Source: Duganella sp. Root336D2
GTDB lineage: Bacteria > Pseudomonadota > Gammaproteobacteria > Burkholderiales > Burkholderiaceae_D
DNA length: 64,000 nt
Direction: 5' to 3'
Assembly: GCF_001425005.1 (NCBI RefSeq)
Contig: NZ_LMDB01000035.1
Coordinates: 355,028 to 419,027 of the forward strand
Shown one piece after another: positions 38,718-47,501 of this stretch; the first letter of the stretch is position 1; each line of letters begins with the position of its first letter. The notes beneath the pieces were generated by a model. It was not told the DNA's origin and made no database searches. It saw nothing but the letters and a program-made list of their open reading frames with translations. A program made the position numbers and the translations under genes.

Positions 38718-39446
38718 ATGAGCAAAATCGCTTTCGTCACCGGTGGTTCCCGCGGCATCGGCGCCGCCATCGTACGCCGCCTGGCCAAAGACGGTGCAAC
38801 CGTCGCCTTCACCTATCAAAGCTCGGGCGCTGCGGCCGATGCGCTGGCCAGCGAAATCGGCGCTGCCGGCGGCAAGGCCATCGCGCTGAAAGTCGACGCC
38901 ACGGACGCTGCCGCCACCCGCGCTGCCATCGACGATATCGCCAAGCGCTTCGGCCGCCTCGATATCCTCGTCAACAACGCCGGTGTGCTGCATTTGGGCG
39001 ATGTGTCCGAGCTGACCATGGAAGATTTCGACCATACCATCGCCGTCAATGTGCGCGCCGTGTTCGCCGCCACGCAGGCAGCGGTGGCGCACATGAGGGA
39101 AGGCGGGCGCGTGATCAATATCGGCAGCACCAATGCCGAACGCATGCCCTTCCCCGGCGGTTCGATTTATGCGATGAGCAAATCGGCCCTGACCGGCCTG
39201 GTGCAAGGACTGGCGCGCGACCTCGGAGCGCGCGGCATCACCGTCAATAACGTGCAGCCAGGCCCGGTGGATACCGACATGAACCCGGCGCACAGCGACT
39301 TTGCCAAGGCGCTGCACGACCTGATGCCGATCAAGCGCCACGCGCGCGGCGAGGAGATTGCCGGCATGGTGGCTTACCTGGCCAGCGAAGATGCGGGCTA
39401 CGTGACCGGCGCCGGCCTTAATATCGATGGCGGGTTCGCTGCCTGA
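38718..39446 (+). CDS. Short-chain dehydrogenase/reductase
   Basis: A 242-residue classical SDR with NAD(P)-binding TGGSRGIG (residue 8-15), structural NNAG (about 86) and the catalytic Tyr-x-x-x-Lys of YAMSKSA (about 152). The IYAMSK block and C-terminal GAGLNIDGGFAA fit the FabG-like group with broad alcohol/ketone substrates. It is likely controlled by the divergent LysR protein. Its last 49 bases overlap the convergent DUF3482 gene. Confidence 0.9.
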   Translation: MSKIAFVTGGSRGIGAAIVRRLAKDGATVAFTYQSSGAAADALASEIGAAGGKAIALKVDATDAAATRAAIDDIAKRFGRLDILVNNAGVLHLGDVSELTMEDFDHTIAVNVRAVFAATQAAVAHMREGGRVINIGSTNAERMPFPGGSIYAMSKSALTGLVQGLARDLGARGITVNNVQPGPVDTDMNPAHSDFAKALHDLMPIKRHARGEEIAGMVAYLASEDAGYVTGAGLNIDGGFAA

Positions 39447-40891
39447 CCTTCCGGGTAAAGCCGTGCCAGCACGTGCGCCGTGATCGCGGTGAGCACCGCG
39501 CTGGCAGGCGCCAGGTCGCGCTCTTCCTGCTCGCGCAGGGTCTTCCACAGGGCGCTGACCTGCGCCTCATGCAGCGCCACGGCCTGCTCCACTTCCTCCT
39601 GCCAGAATGCAGGGGCTTCGCCCTCGACAAAATTACCGCGGCCGCGGCCGAAATGCGCGACGGCGAGATAACGCAGCACACCCGACACCAGCAGCGTACG
39701 CAGGAAATCGTCGGACAGCGACATGGTCGGCACCTCGCGCTCCATACCGACGTTGAAGCCCCAGGCTGCACCGGCGAAGGTCAGTGCGCCGATTACTCCG
39801 CCCAGCAATGCCCCGGTGCCCAGCGTCAGGCCGCCGGCAGCCAGGTCGGCCGAGAAACCGGTGGCGGCGCCGGAAACAATGGCGCCCAGCAGCGCGGCCT
39901 GCCCCTTGTCGACCGGCGCCAGCACCACGAAGTTGTTGCTGACCCGCGCATTGATCTTCGGCGCCTCGCTCGGGTCAAGCTTATGCAGCGCCAGCAGGTT
40001 GACGGTCGCCTGGCCGATGGCCAGGTTAAGCCGCGCCACCAGCGTGTTCATGGCGCGGTCCTGGCGCTTGCGGTCCTCGCCTTTGCCAATGCCGATGATC
40101 TTCAGCGCCGATGCGATGACGCCGCGCTCCACAGTTTCCACGATCTGCTTGTCGTGCGAGGCATCCGCCAGCTGGTGCGCGATGACCGCCATCGACTGCT
40201 TGAAGCGGCGCGCATTAGTGTCTTCCCACACGGAGAACAGGCGTTGGTAGCCTTGCTGTTTTTCCGGTCCGACCAGCGCGCCCAGCGCATCGTAAAACAC
40301 GCGCTCATGCACCCAGCACCGGGCAAAAGCATCCAGCGGCAACACCTCGCGCACCTGGCCGAATTGCAGCATGAAGTCCTTCCAGCGCAGCAGCTCGGCC
40401 TGTTCTTCCGGCAACGGCCGTGGAGGCCCCATCTGGTTCAGCAGCACCAGCACCGGCTTGCCCAGCCAGTCAAGGATGCGCATTTCGGCCGGAATATAGC
40501 CGGCATCGCCCGGGTTTTCGGTCGAGTTGACGAGGTACAGCACGACGTCCGCCTCGTCGCGCGCGGTGCGCACGGCTTGCTGGCTAAGCCAGAATGGGCG
40601 GTCGCGGTAACGGTCCACCACTTCGCGCAGGAACCAGCCGATCGGGTTGCCGGTCAGCGCCAGGCGCTTCATCAGGCGCAAGGAGTCGCCAAACCCCGGC
40701 GTATCCCACAGCAGCAGGCGGTCGCCGCTTTGGCTGGTCATCAGTGCATGCGACTCCGCGAACGTCGTGACATGGGCCGCATCGCGCACTTGCCCAACAT
40801 CGGTGCCCAGCAGCGTGCGCGCCAGCGTGGTCTTGCCGTTGTTGGTGTGGGAAACCAGCGCAAGCTGGATGGTGACGGGCGCGCCGCTCAT
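39398..40891 (-). CDS. DUF3482 GTPase-like membrane protein
   Basis: A 497-residue protein with an N-terminal GTPase domain: atypical P-loop SHTNNGKTTLA (about residue 14), DTPGFGD (about 63) and LNQMG in the place of NKxD (about 149). The C-terminal half has two hydrophobic, glycine-rich stretches (about 330-380) that may insert in the membrane. It pairs with the DUF2868 gene upstream; the two overlap by 4 bp. A role in membrane dynamics or in a transport complex is possible but unproved. It overlaps the SDR gene tail by 49 bases. Confidence 0.82.
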   Translation of the reverse strand: MSGAPVTIQLALVSHTNNGKTTLARTLLGTDVGQVRDAAHVTTFAESHALMTSQSGDRLLLWDTPGFGDSLRLMKRLALTGNPIGWFLREVVDRYRDRPFWLSQQAVRTARDEADVVLYLVNSTENPGDAGYIPAEMRILDWLGKPVLVLLNQMGPPRPLPEEQAELLRWKDFMLQFGQVREVLPLDAFARCWVHERVFYDALGALVGPEKQQGYQRLFSVWEDTNARRFKQSMAVIAHQLADASHDKQIVETVERGVIASALKIIGIGKGEDRKRQDRAMNTLVARLNLAIGQATVNLLALHKLDPSEAPKINARVSNNFVVLAPVDKGQAALLGAIVSGAATGFSADLAAGGLTLGTGALLGGVIGALTFAGAAWGFNVGMEREVPTMSLSDDFLRTLLVSGVLRYLAVAHFGRGRGNFVEGEAPAFWQEEVEQAVALHEAQVSALWKTLREQEERDLAPASAVLTAITAHVLARLYPEGQAANPPSILRPAPVT

Positions 40892-42294
40892 GCCGCATTC
40901 CCGCTGGCGGCCGCCGGCGCCAGCAAATCGACCACCATCGGTTCGGCGCCGTGCAGGATGCAGAATTCACGCCAGAGTTCGATGCGCTCGCCCAGGCGGG
41001 TGGCGTCCATGCGCGCCGCCAGGGCGGACTGGTCAAGCAAGGCAATGAGCTTGCGCCCGTGCCCCACTGCCGCCAGGAAGACGCCGTGGTTTTCCTGCTC
41101 CGGCGTGGCAGCAATGCCGAACAAAACCGCATTGGTCACGCCGTTGCCGGCTTCCAGCGCCGGCGCTTCGCTGCCGTATGCTGCCGGCGGCAGCAGCCGC
41201 ACGCGGGCCTGTTCGCCCAACAGCCCTTGCGCCACCGTGTCCAGGCCCCTGCTGCGCGCTTCGTCCACCGTCAGGCTGTACGGCAGCACGCGCAGCAGGC
41301 CCGGCTCGCCGCCGGCCGCCACCGATAGCTGGTGGTAGTAAGCCTGCTCCAGGTCGAGCGGGAAGTGCCGGCGCAGCCAGATGGCGCGCACTGCGGCAAC
41401 GCTGCCCAGCACAAGGCGCGGCAGCACCACATACAACAACAGGCTCGCCGCGTACAGGTGCACCCAGCGCGCGCCGTTGCCAAGGCGCGATTCCCCCCAG
41501 TTCTGCAAGCCCATCACCTCGTCCAGGGTGAAGCCTTCCAGCCCGAAGATATACTCGACAGGAGCGAACAGCACGGACAACACGCGATACACAGGCCATG
41601 GGCTGAGGAATGTGCTTTCCCAGCCCGTGGCATAGCGCTCGACGATGCCGCGCGCATACAGCGACAGCACGGCACCAACGGCAAAGGCCGCAGCCGACCA
41701 GTGCAGGATGCGCGCAATGCGGGCCTGGTTCAGGCGGGCGCCCACGCGCGCCCAGTCCACCATGAATTGCAGTACGCCGCCCGCCAATGCGTGCGGCAGG
41801 CGGCGCGGGACATGGCCGCCGCCCAGCGCCATGCGGTTGGCCAGTCCGCGCCGCAAGCCGGCACGGCGCGCCGGCAGCAGCGCCCACACGATGAGCAGCA
41901 GGTAGGCCAGCATGTTCCAGGCGATAATGCCCAGCAGGGGCATCGACAGCAAATCGACGCGATGCGGATCGCCGAAACGTTCCGCCATGGCGCCAACCAG
42001 CAGCGCCGCAACAGGCAGCAGCCAGCTTGCGCCCCACATGCCGCTGTGGCCCTGCGTGACGGAAGCGAACATTTTGTGGCGCGCGGCCAGCCGCTTGAGC
42101 AATTGTTCGGCGCGGTGGAAAAGGAAGTCCGGCAGGGACGACGCCGAACGCTGTTCGGCCGCTTGCCAGTGCGCCAGCTCGCGCGCGGTGCGGCTGGCAA
42201 ATTTGCGGTCATCGTCGGTCAGCACTTCCTTGTGCTGGTCGGCCTCTTCGATCGCCTTGACCAGCATGATGGCGCGGGCGGTCTTTTCGTTCAT
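40888..42294 (-). CDS. DUF2868 integral membrane protein
   Basis: A 468-residue protein with a helical soluble N-terminus (about 1-85) followed by about four to six hydrophobic segments (about 90-115, 120-145, 205-225, 290-310) and a roughly 150-residue cytoplasmic C-terminus. DUF2868 and DUF3482 genes occur side by side in beta- and gammaproteobacteria, which suggests a joint complex. No enzyme motif is seen. Its ATG overlaps the stop of the upstream gene by one base (TGATG). Confidence 0.8.
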   Translation of the reverse strand: MNEKTARAIMLVKAIEEADQHKEVLTDDDRKFASRTARELAHWQAAEQRSASSLPDFLFHRAEQLLKRLAARHKMFASVTQGHSGMWGASWLLPVAALLVGAMAERFGDPHRVDLLSMPLLGIIAWNMLAYLLLIVWALLPARRAGLRRGLANRMALGGGHVPRRLPHALAGGVLQFMVDWARVGARLNQARIARILHWSAAAFAVGAVLSLYARGIVERYATGWESTFLSPWPVYRVLSVLFAPVEYIFGLEGFTLDEVMGLQNWGESRLGNGARWVHLYAASLLLYVVLPRLVLGSVAAVRAIWLRRHFPLDLEQAYYHQLSVAAGGEPGLLRVLPYSLTVDEARSRGLDTVAQGLLGEQARVRLLPPAAYGSEAPALEAGNGVTNAVLFGIAATPEQENHGVFLAAVGHGRKLIALLDQSALAARMDATRLGERIELWREFCILHGAEPMVVDLLAPAAASGNAA

Positions 42295-42782
42295 CAGCCC
42301 TCCAGGCAGGCGCCTGCCTTGCCGCCCTGTAGCGAAACTGGCTGTCCCGGCCGTTCGACCTGGTAGTACAGGCTGATGATGCGCCAGCCGTCGTCGGCAC
42401 GGTACAGCTGAATACTGTTGACGCCTGTGAAATCCGCTTTCGGTGCGGCGCGCTCATGGCGCGATTCGACCACGCTGTAGACGGTTGTGAAGCGATCATA
42501 CTGGCGCACTTCGCGCGCCACTTCGCACTCATGGAATCCTTTGTCGCCGGCACGCCCGATGCCTGCTGCAAAATCGGTGCCGCGCGCAACTGACAGCGCC
42601 GCAGCGCCATCGCGGTAACGGGCGCCGTACACCATGGCGTCCGGGTGGAGCATGGCACGCAGCGCAGCTTCATCGCCGGCCTGGCCGGCATCATGGCTAA
42701 GTGAGCGCCAAAGGGCGGCAACCGCCTGTTCCGGCGTGGCCGGCGCGCCCATTAAGGCCACAGCAATAATGATTGCATTCAT
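42294..42782 (-). CDS. NTF2/SnoaL-like secreted or anchored small protein
   Basis: A 162-residue protein with a short hydrophobic N-terminus and a cone-shaped NTF2-like fold (DUF4440-like: RAMLHPDAMVYGARYRDG, then VYSVVESRHE). Such domains bind small molecules or act as dehydratases, but no catalytic set stands out. It is first in a three-gene transcript with DUF2868 and DUF3482, although the functional link is unclear. The signal sequence is short and not convincing. Confidence 0.65.
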   Translation of the reverse strand: MNAIIIAVALMGAPATPEQAVAALWRSLSHDAGQAGDEAALRAMLHPDAMVYGARYRDGAAALSVARGTDFAAGIGRAGDKGFHECEVAREVRQYDRFTTVYSVVESRHERAAPKADFTGVNSIQLYRADDGWRIISLYYQVERPGQPVSLQGGKAGACLEG

Positions 42783-42797
42783 GCACCGAGTGTACCA

Positions 42798-44240
42798 TCA
42801 CTCATCCCTGCGATATACACGAACGTAGTCAACTTGCATCAGTTGCGGGAAGGCACTACTTGCATCCGGGTAGCCTGGCCAATAGCCGCCCACGGCCAGG
42901 TTAAGCAGCACGAAGAAAGGATGCTCGAACACCCATTCGCCCTTCACCGATTGCGGCCGCGCAGTGTGGTAGTGCAGCCCATCGCGGTACCAGCGGATTT
43001 CGCCGGGTTCCCATTCCACCGCGAAGACGTGGAAGCTGTCGGCATAGCTCTGCCCCCCTGCCAGCGGCGCTGGCGCGCCAAAGCCCTTTTCACCAGAGTA
43101 GCCGGGGCCGTGCAGCGTGCCGTGGACGATGCCGGGCTCCTTGCCGATGTTTTCCATGATGTCGATCTCGCCGCTGCGCGGCCAGCCCGCCTTGCCGATA
43201 TCCGCACCCAGCATCCAGAAAGCCGGCCAGATGCCCTGCCCGCGAGGCAACTGGATGCGCGCCTCGAAACGCCCGTATTGCCTTTCCATCAGTCCCGCCG
43301 TCTTCAGCCGCGCCGAGGTGTATTGCTTGCCCCGGTAAGCCTCCTTGCGCGCCTCGATGACCAGCTTGCCGTCTTCCACGCGCAGGTTCTGCCTGCGCGC
43401 GGTATAGAACTGCATCTCATTGTTGCCGTAGCCATGGCCGGCGACTTCCGCCACCCATTTGCGCGTATCGAGTGCGTCTCCTTCGAATTCATCGGCCCAG
43501 TCCAGGACCCAGCCCGGCTTGGCCGCGCGCTGATGGCGCACGATGTTCAGGTAGGTGTCAGTCCAGTACTGGTCGCGGTGCGCATCCAGGAACTGCAGCA
43601 GTTCTTCATGCGCTTCCTTGCTGGTGGCGAGATAGTCGCCGCCGACGCCATGGAACACCAGGTTCACCACGCCACCGTGCGCGCCCTGCTCTCTCACCAG
43701 CGCGATGAGCTGGGCGCCGCTCAAGCCCACCGGCGCCGCGCCCGCCGGGCGCAATGCCACGAACTCGTCGCGGATCGCCGGCCAGTAGGACTTTCCGGCC
43801 GCTTGCTGCTCAAAGCAAGGGGCATTGAAGGTGCGTTCGTGCCTGCCGTCGATCGCCTGCAGCATTGTGTTCGCTACCCGCACCTGGTCCAGCATGTGCG
43901 CGACGCTGGTGGTGTCAAGGTCACGGTGCGCCTCAATCCATTCGTGGCCCGGCGCGCTGCCGGAGCACTGATGGAACAAAGTGTGGTTGCCCAGCTCGTG
44001 CCCGCGTAGTGCCGCCCTGCGCCACCCGTCCATGCGCAGGCGTACCGGCGGATTGGCCAGTGCCAGGTAGAACGTGGCTTTCAGGCCATGGCGCTCCAGT
44101 GCCGGCAGCGCATGGTCGAGCTGCGAAGCGAGCGCGTCGTCGTACGCCAGGCTGACCGCCGCATGGGCTCCGTTCGGCCAGGTTTCCACTGCCTGTGCGC
44201 CCTGCAGGCCCAGCAATACGACAAGAATTGCCCTCAGCAT
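42798..44240 (-). CDS. Secreted polysaccharide deacetylase-GH16 beta-glucanase fusion
   Basis: A 480-residue exported protein. After a signal peptide (about residues 1-17) comes a NodB-type deacetylase domain (about 25-235) with the YDD metal motif and the ELGNHTLFH His pair, followed by a GH16 domain (about 245-478) of laminarinase type. The GH16 catalytic acids are Glu358 (nucleophile), Asp360 and Glu363 (acid/base) in GEIDIMENIG. The second domain should cut beta-1,3 or mixed beta-glucan; the first may remove acyl groups or act on chitin-like or acetylated substrates. It is divergent from the TonB-dependent receptor and shares its operator region. Ends 16 bp from the NTF2-like gene. Confidence 0.9.
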   Translation of the reverse strand: MLRAILVVLLGLQGAQAVETWPNGAHAAVSLAYDDALASQLDHALPALERHGLKATFYLALANPPVRLRMDGWRRAALRGHELGNHTLFHQCSGSAPGHEWIEAHRDLDTTSVAHMLDQVRVANTMLQAIDGRHERTFNAPCFEQQAAGKSYWPAIRDEFVALRPAGAAPVGLSGAQLIALVREQGAHGGVVNLVFHGVGGDYLATSKEAHEELLQFLDAHRDQYWTDTYLNIVRHQRAAKPGWVLDWADEFEGDALDTRKWVAEVAGHGYGNNEMQFYTARRQNLRVEDGKLVIEARKEAYRGKQYTSARLKTAGLMERQYGRFEARIQLPRGQGIWPAFWMLGADIGKAGWPRSGEIDIMENIGKEPGIVHGTLHGPGYSGEKGFGAPAPLAGGQSYADSFHVFAVEWEPGEIRWYRDGLHYHTARPQSVKGEWVFEHPFFVLLNLAVGGYWPGYPDASSAFPQLMQVDYVRVYRRDE

Positions 44241-44257
44241 TATTTATCCCCAGCAAG

Positions 44258-44271
44258 TGGAAACGTTCCCA
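44258..44271. promoter_or_regulatory. LacI-type operator 1, GH16 promoter
   Basis: TGGAAACGTTCCCA, one mismatch from the TGGAAACGTTTCCA palindrome, 17 bp before the GH16 start. It lies 11 bp downstream of the minus-strand -10 box, where a bound repressor would block transcription. Confidence 0.8.
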
Positions 44272-44282
44272 ATTTTGTTGCG

Positions 44283-44312
44283 AATATAGCAGGGTAAAGC
44301 TGTTGACTTCAA
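44283..44312 (-). promoter_or_regulatory. Minus-strand promoter of the GH16 fusion gene
   Basis: Read on the minus strand: TTGAAG (44307-44312), 18-bp spacer, TATATT (44283-44288). Its -35 overlaps the -35 of the divergent receptor promoter. Confidence 0.6.
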
Positions 44313-44332
44313 AATTTGAACGGTGCTATATT
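44303..44332 (+). promoter_or_regulatory. Receptor promoter 1
   Basis: TTGACT (44303-44308), 18 bp, TATATT (44327-44332). Operator 2 begins 13 bp after the -10 box. Confidence 0.65.
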
Positions 44333-44345
44333 GCGCAGACCAGAA

Positions 44346-44359
44346 TGGAAACGTTTCCA
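44346..44359. promoter_or_regulatory. LacI-type operator 2
   Basis: Perfect palindrome TGGAAACGTTTCCA, immediately downstream of receptor promoter 1. Confidence 0.85.
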
Positions 44360-44408
44360 GTTTGATGACGGAAACCCCACACTTCCTGCCGATTCCCGGC
44401 GTATTTTA

Positions 44409-44437
44409 TTGACAATCGTTTTTGCTGCCCCTAGTAT
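44409..44437 (+). promoter_or_regulatory. Receptor promoter 2
   Basis: Consensus TTGACA (44409-44414), 17 bp, TAGTAT (44432-44437). Operator 3 begins 14 bp after the -10 box, the same layout as promoter 1. Confidence 0.7.
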
Positions 44438-44451
44438 TTTCAAGCGATACA

Positions 44452-44465
44452 TGGAAACGTTTCCA
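44452..44465. promoter_or_regulatory. LacI-type operator 3
   Basis: A second perfect TGGAAACGTTTCCA, 46 bp before the receptor start codon and downstream of receptor promoter 2. Confidence 0.85.
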
Positions 44466-44510
44466 TGCTGGTTGGGGAGGCGGCCAGACTATAAGAACCA
44501 AGGAGACCAA

Positions 44511-47459
44511 ATGCACTATCCAAAGGCGAAGCAGACATTGATGAGCCTTGCAGTTGCCACCGCCTGCGCGGCGCTCACCGCACCGGCGCAGGCGCAAGCG
44601 TCGGAGCAGGCAGGCGTTGCGCCCGCCCCGTCCAATACCGGCGACGTCGCGACCGTGGTTGTGACCGGCCTGCGTGCCAGCCTGGGTTCTTCGATGAACC
44701 TGAAACGCAATGCCGACGGTATCGTAGACGGCATCGTGGCAGCCGACATCGGCAAATTCCCCGACACCAACCTCGCCGAATCGCTACAGCGCATCAGCGG
44801 CGTGTCGATCGACCGCTCCATTGGCGAAGGCTCCAAGATCACGGTGCGCGGTGTCGGCCCCGACTTCAACCTGGTGCTGCTGAATGGCCGCCAGATGCCG
44901 GCCTCCAACCTGGGCGACCTGAATGGCCGCGCCTTCGACTTCGCCAACCTTGCTTCGGAAGCGATTTCGCAGATCCAGGTCTACAAGACCGGCCGCGCAG
45001 AAACCCCGACCGGCGGCATCGGCGCCACCGTCAACGTGCTGACCGCGCGGCCGCTGGACCGCCCCGGCATGGTGGCCAGCGTTGGCGCCAAGGCAGTGCA
45101 TGACACATCCCACAACAACCTGCCCGGCGATGTGAAACGAGGCAGTGCCACCACGCCCGAAATTTCGGGCATCTACAGCAATACCTTCGACGACAACCGC
45201 TTTGGCGTGGCGTTGAGTGCCAGCTACCAGGAGCGCAACCTGGGCTTCAACCAGGCTTCCGTGGCAAATGGCTGGCGCGGCCCCTTCCTCGGCAATGCGG
45301 GCCCGCTGCCGCAAACCGGCGCCACCAACCGCCCGAAAGACGGCGATATCTACTCGCTGCCGCAAAACCTGAACTACAACATGAACGGCGTGCAGCGCCA
45401 GCGCACCAATGGCCAGTTGACCCTGCAATGGGCGCCGGTCAGGGAACTCATTACCACGCTGGATTACACCTACTCCGAAAACAAGATCCAGACACGACGC
45501 CAGGACCTGTCCGCCTGGTTCAATTTCGGCCCGTCCAGTTCGACCTGGAGCAACGGCCCGGTCGCCGCCCCGCTGGTCTACACCGAACTGCTGCCCGCGG
45601 CAAACAGCGATATCGCCATGGGCGGCGCCGACTTTGCCACCAAGACCCAAAACCAATCGCTCGGCTTCAATGGCGCCTGGAAGACCGACGGCCTGAAACT
45701 GGAACTGGACGTACATAAATCCAGCGCCGTATCCAAGGCGGACAGCCCGTTCGGCTCGAGCAACGTGATCGGCACCGCAAGTTTCAGCCGCGGCGACACC
45801 ACGGTCGACTTCCGCAATGATTTCCCGGTATTGAGCATCCAGGGAGCGGATTTCACCAAGGCCCCGCAGCAGGTAACCGGTTCCGTATTCCAGAACGGCT
45901 ATATGAAAGGCGAGATCGAACAGGCCCAGTTCAAGGGCAGCCTGAAGCTGCTGGAAGCATCGAACCTGAACTTCGGCGTGGGCGCGATCGAAGTGAAAAA
46001 CCGCTCCGCCATGTCGACCCAGCAGCGCGATTCCTGGGGCGGCGCGTCAACCGCATCCGACTACCCGGCCAGCCTGTTCCACCAGGAGTCGCTGCGCCAG
46101 TACTACGACAAGATAAACGGCAGCGGCAACCCTGCCCTGTTCAACCAGTTCTACACCTTCAATTTCGCCGAACTGCGCGCCCTGACTGCCAAGGTTACCG
46201 GCCTGCCGGAAATGTACATGCCGAAGAGTACCTTCGATACCGACCAGCGCACCCAGGAAAAATCGAAGAGCGCGTACCTGCAGTTCGGCACCGACTGGGA
46301 TACCGCAATCCCGATGCACACCAATATCGGCGTGCGCTATGAAAAGACCGACGTCATGTCGACCGCGCTGGTGCCCGCCGCGACGGGGATCAGCTGGGTA
46401 TCGGCCAACGAATTTCCGCTCAGCTTCGGGGCGCCGACTTTCACCACGCTCAATGGCAAATACAATCACTGGCTGCCTAGCGTGGACTGGGATGCCGACA
46501 TCCGCCCGGACATGAAGCTGCGTGCAAGCTATGGCGAAACCATCGGCCGCCCGCGCTACGACCAGATCCAGGGCGGCACCACATTGGACCGCCTGGCGCG
46601 CGATTTCGGCGGCACAGGCAGCCAGGGCAACCCGCAACTTAAACCGGTCAAGTCGAAGAACCTGGACCTGTCGTGGGAGTGGTATTACGGCCAGCAGAGC
46701 TTCGCCTCGATTGGCCTGTTCCACAAGGACTTGAGCAACTATGCCGGCCAATCCAAGATCACGGCGACCCCGTTCAACCTGCATACGCCGGTTGGCGGCG
46801 CGCTTTGGAATGAAGCTGTCCAGCAAGGCAGTTGCGGCAGCGACCGTGTCTGCATCCGCAACTACATCTTCCGCAACCACCCGACCGCTCCAGGCGTGAC
46901 GCGCGGCCCGGACGACGCCAGCGGCAATGCGACCGGTACCATCGTCGGCCAACCGAACGATCCGGTCATGTCGTTCGAGATCAACTCCTTCGCCAACCAG
47001 AAGAATGAGAAGCTGAAGGGCGCCGAGATCAATGTGCAGCATATGTTCGGCAATTCGGGCTTCGGGCTTTCGGCCAACTACACCTGGGTGGACTCAGGGC
47101 TGAAGTACGACAACTTCAAGATCGGAGAGCAGTTTGCGCTGGTAGGCTTGAGCAACTCAGCCAACCTGGTGGGCATCTACGAAGACAAGAACTGGTCGAT
47201 CCGTGCGGCCTACAACTGGCGCGACAAATTCCTGTCTTCGACCTTCGATGGTGCGGGACCCAACCCGAACTACACGGAAGCTTACGGCCAGCTCGACCTG
47301 AGCATCGGCTACGCTTTCAACGAGAAACTTAGCGTGCAGTTTGAAGCGATCAACGTGACCAACGAAATCCAGCGAGTGCACGGCCGCGCTGAATCGATGG
47401 CGCTCTTCGTGACGCAATCCGGGCCGCGCTACATGCTCGGGGCCCGCTACAAGTTCTGA
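44511..47459 (+). CDS. TonB-dependent receptor for oligosaccharides
   Basis: A 982-residue outer-membrane receptor. A signal peptide (about residues 1-29) precedes a plug domain with VVVTGLRASL (TonB-box-like, about 49) and KFPDTNLAESLQRISGVSIDR; the protein ends in a beta strand with terminal Phe (YMLGARYKF). The family is the large TIGR01782-like one linked to carbohydrate uptake in Xanthomonas and Caulobacter relatives. ATG 44511 follows AAGGAGACC (44499-44507). First gene of an operon with sapC, a JmjC-like and a halogenase-like gene, and probably repressed by the LacI protein of this locus. Confidence 0.92.
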   Translation: MHYPKAKQTLMSLAVATACAALTAPAQAQASEQAGVAPAPSNTGDVATVVVTGLRASLGSSMNLKRNADGIVDGIVAADIGKFPDTNLAESLQRISGVSIDRSIGEGSKITVRGVGPDFNLVLLNGRQMPASNLGDLNGRAFDFANLASEAISQIQVYKTGRAETPTGGIGATVNVLTARPLDRPGMVASVGAKAVHDTSHNNLPGDVKRGSATTPEISGIYSNTFDDNRFGVALSASYQERNLGFNQASVANGWRGPFLGNAGPLPQTGATNRPKDGDIYSLPQNLNYNMNGVQRQRTNGQLTLQWAPVRELITTLDYTYSENKIQTRRQDLSAWFNFGPSSSTWSNGPVAAPLVYTELLPAANSDIAMGGADFATKTQNQSLGFNGAWKTDGLKLELDVHKSSAVSKADSPFGSSNVIGTASFSRGDTTVDFRNDFPVLSIQGADFTKAPQQVTGSVFQNGYMKGEIEQAQFKGSLKLLEASNLNFGVGAIEVKNRSAMSTQQRDSWGGASTASDYPASLFHQESLRQYYDKINGSGNPALFNQFYTFNFAELRALTAKVTGLPEMYMPKSTFDTDQRTQEKSKSAYLQFGTDWDTAIPMHTNIGVRYEKTDVMSTALVPAATGISWVSANEFPLSFGAPTFTTLNGKYNHWLPSVDWDADIRPDMKLRASYGETIGRPRYDQIQGGTTLDRLARDFGGTGSQGNPQLKPVKSKNLDLSWEWYYGQQSFASIGLFHKDLSNYAGQSKITATPFNLHTPVGGALWNEAVQQGSCGSDRVCIRNYIFRNHPTAPGVTRGPDDASGNATGTIVGQPNDPVMSFEINSFANQKNEKLKGAEINVQHMFGNSGFGLSANYTWVDSGLKYDNFKIGEQFALVGLSNSANLVGIYEDKNWSIRAAYNWRDKFLSSTFDGAGPNPNYTEAYGQLDLSIGYAFNEKLSVQFEAINVTNEIQRVHGRAESMALFVTQSGPRYMLGARYKF

Positions 47460-47501
47460 CGACAAGCCGCGCTTCGGTCTGCCCACCATATAAGGATCAC
47501 C

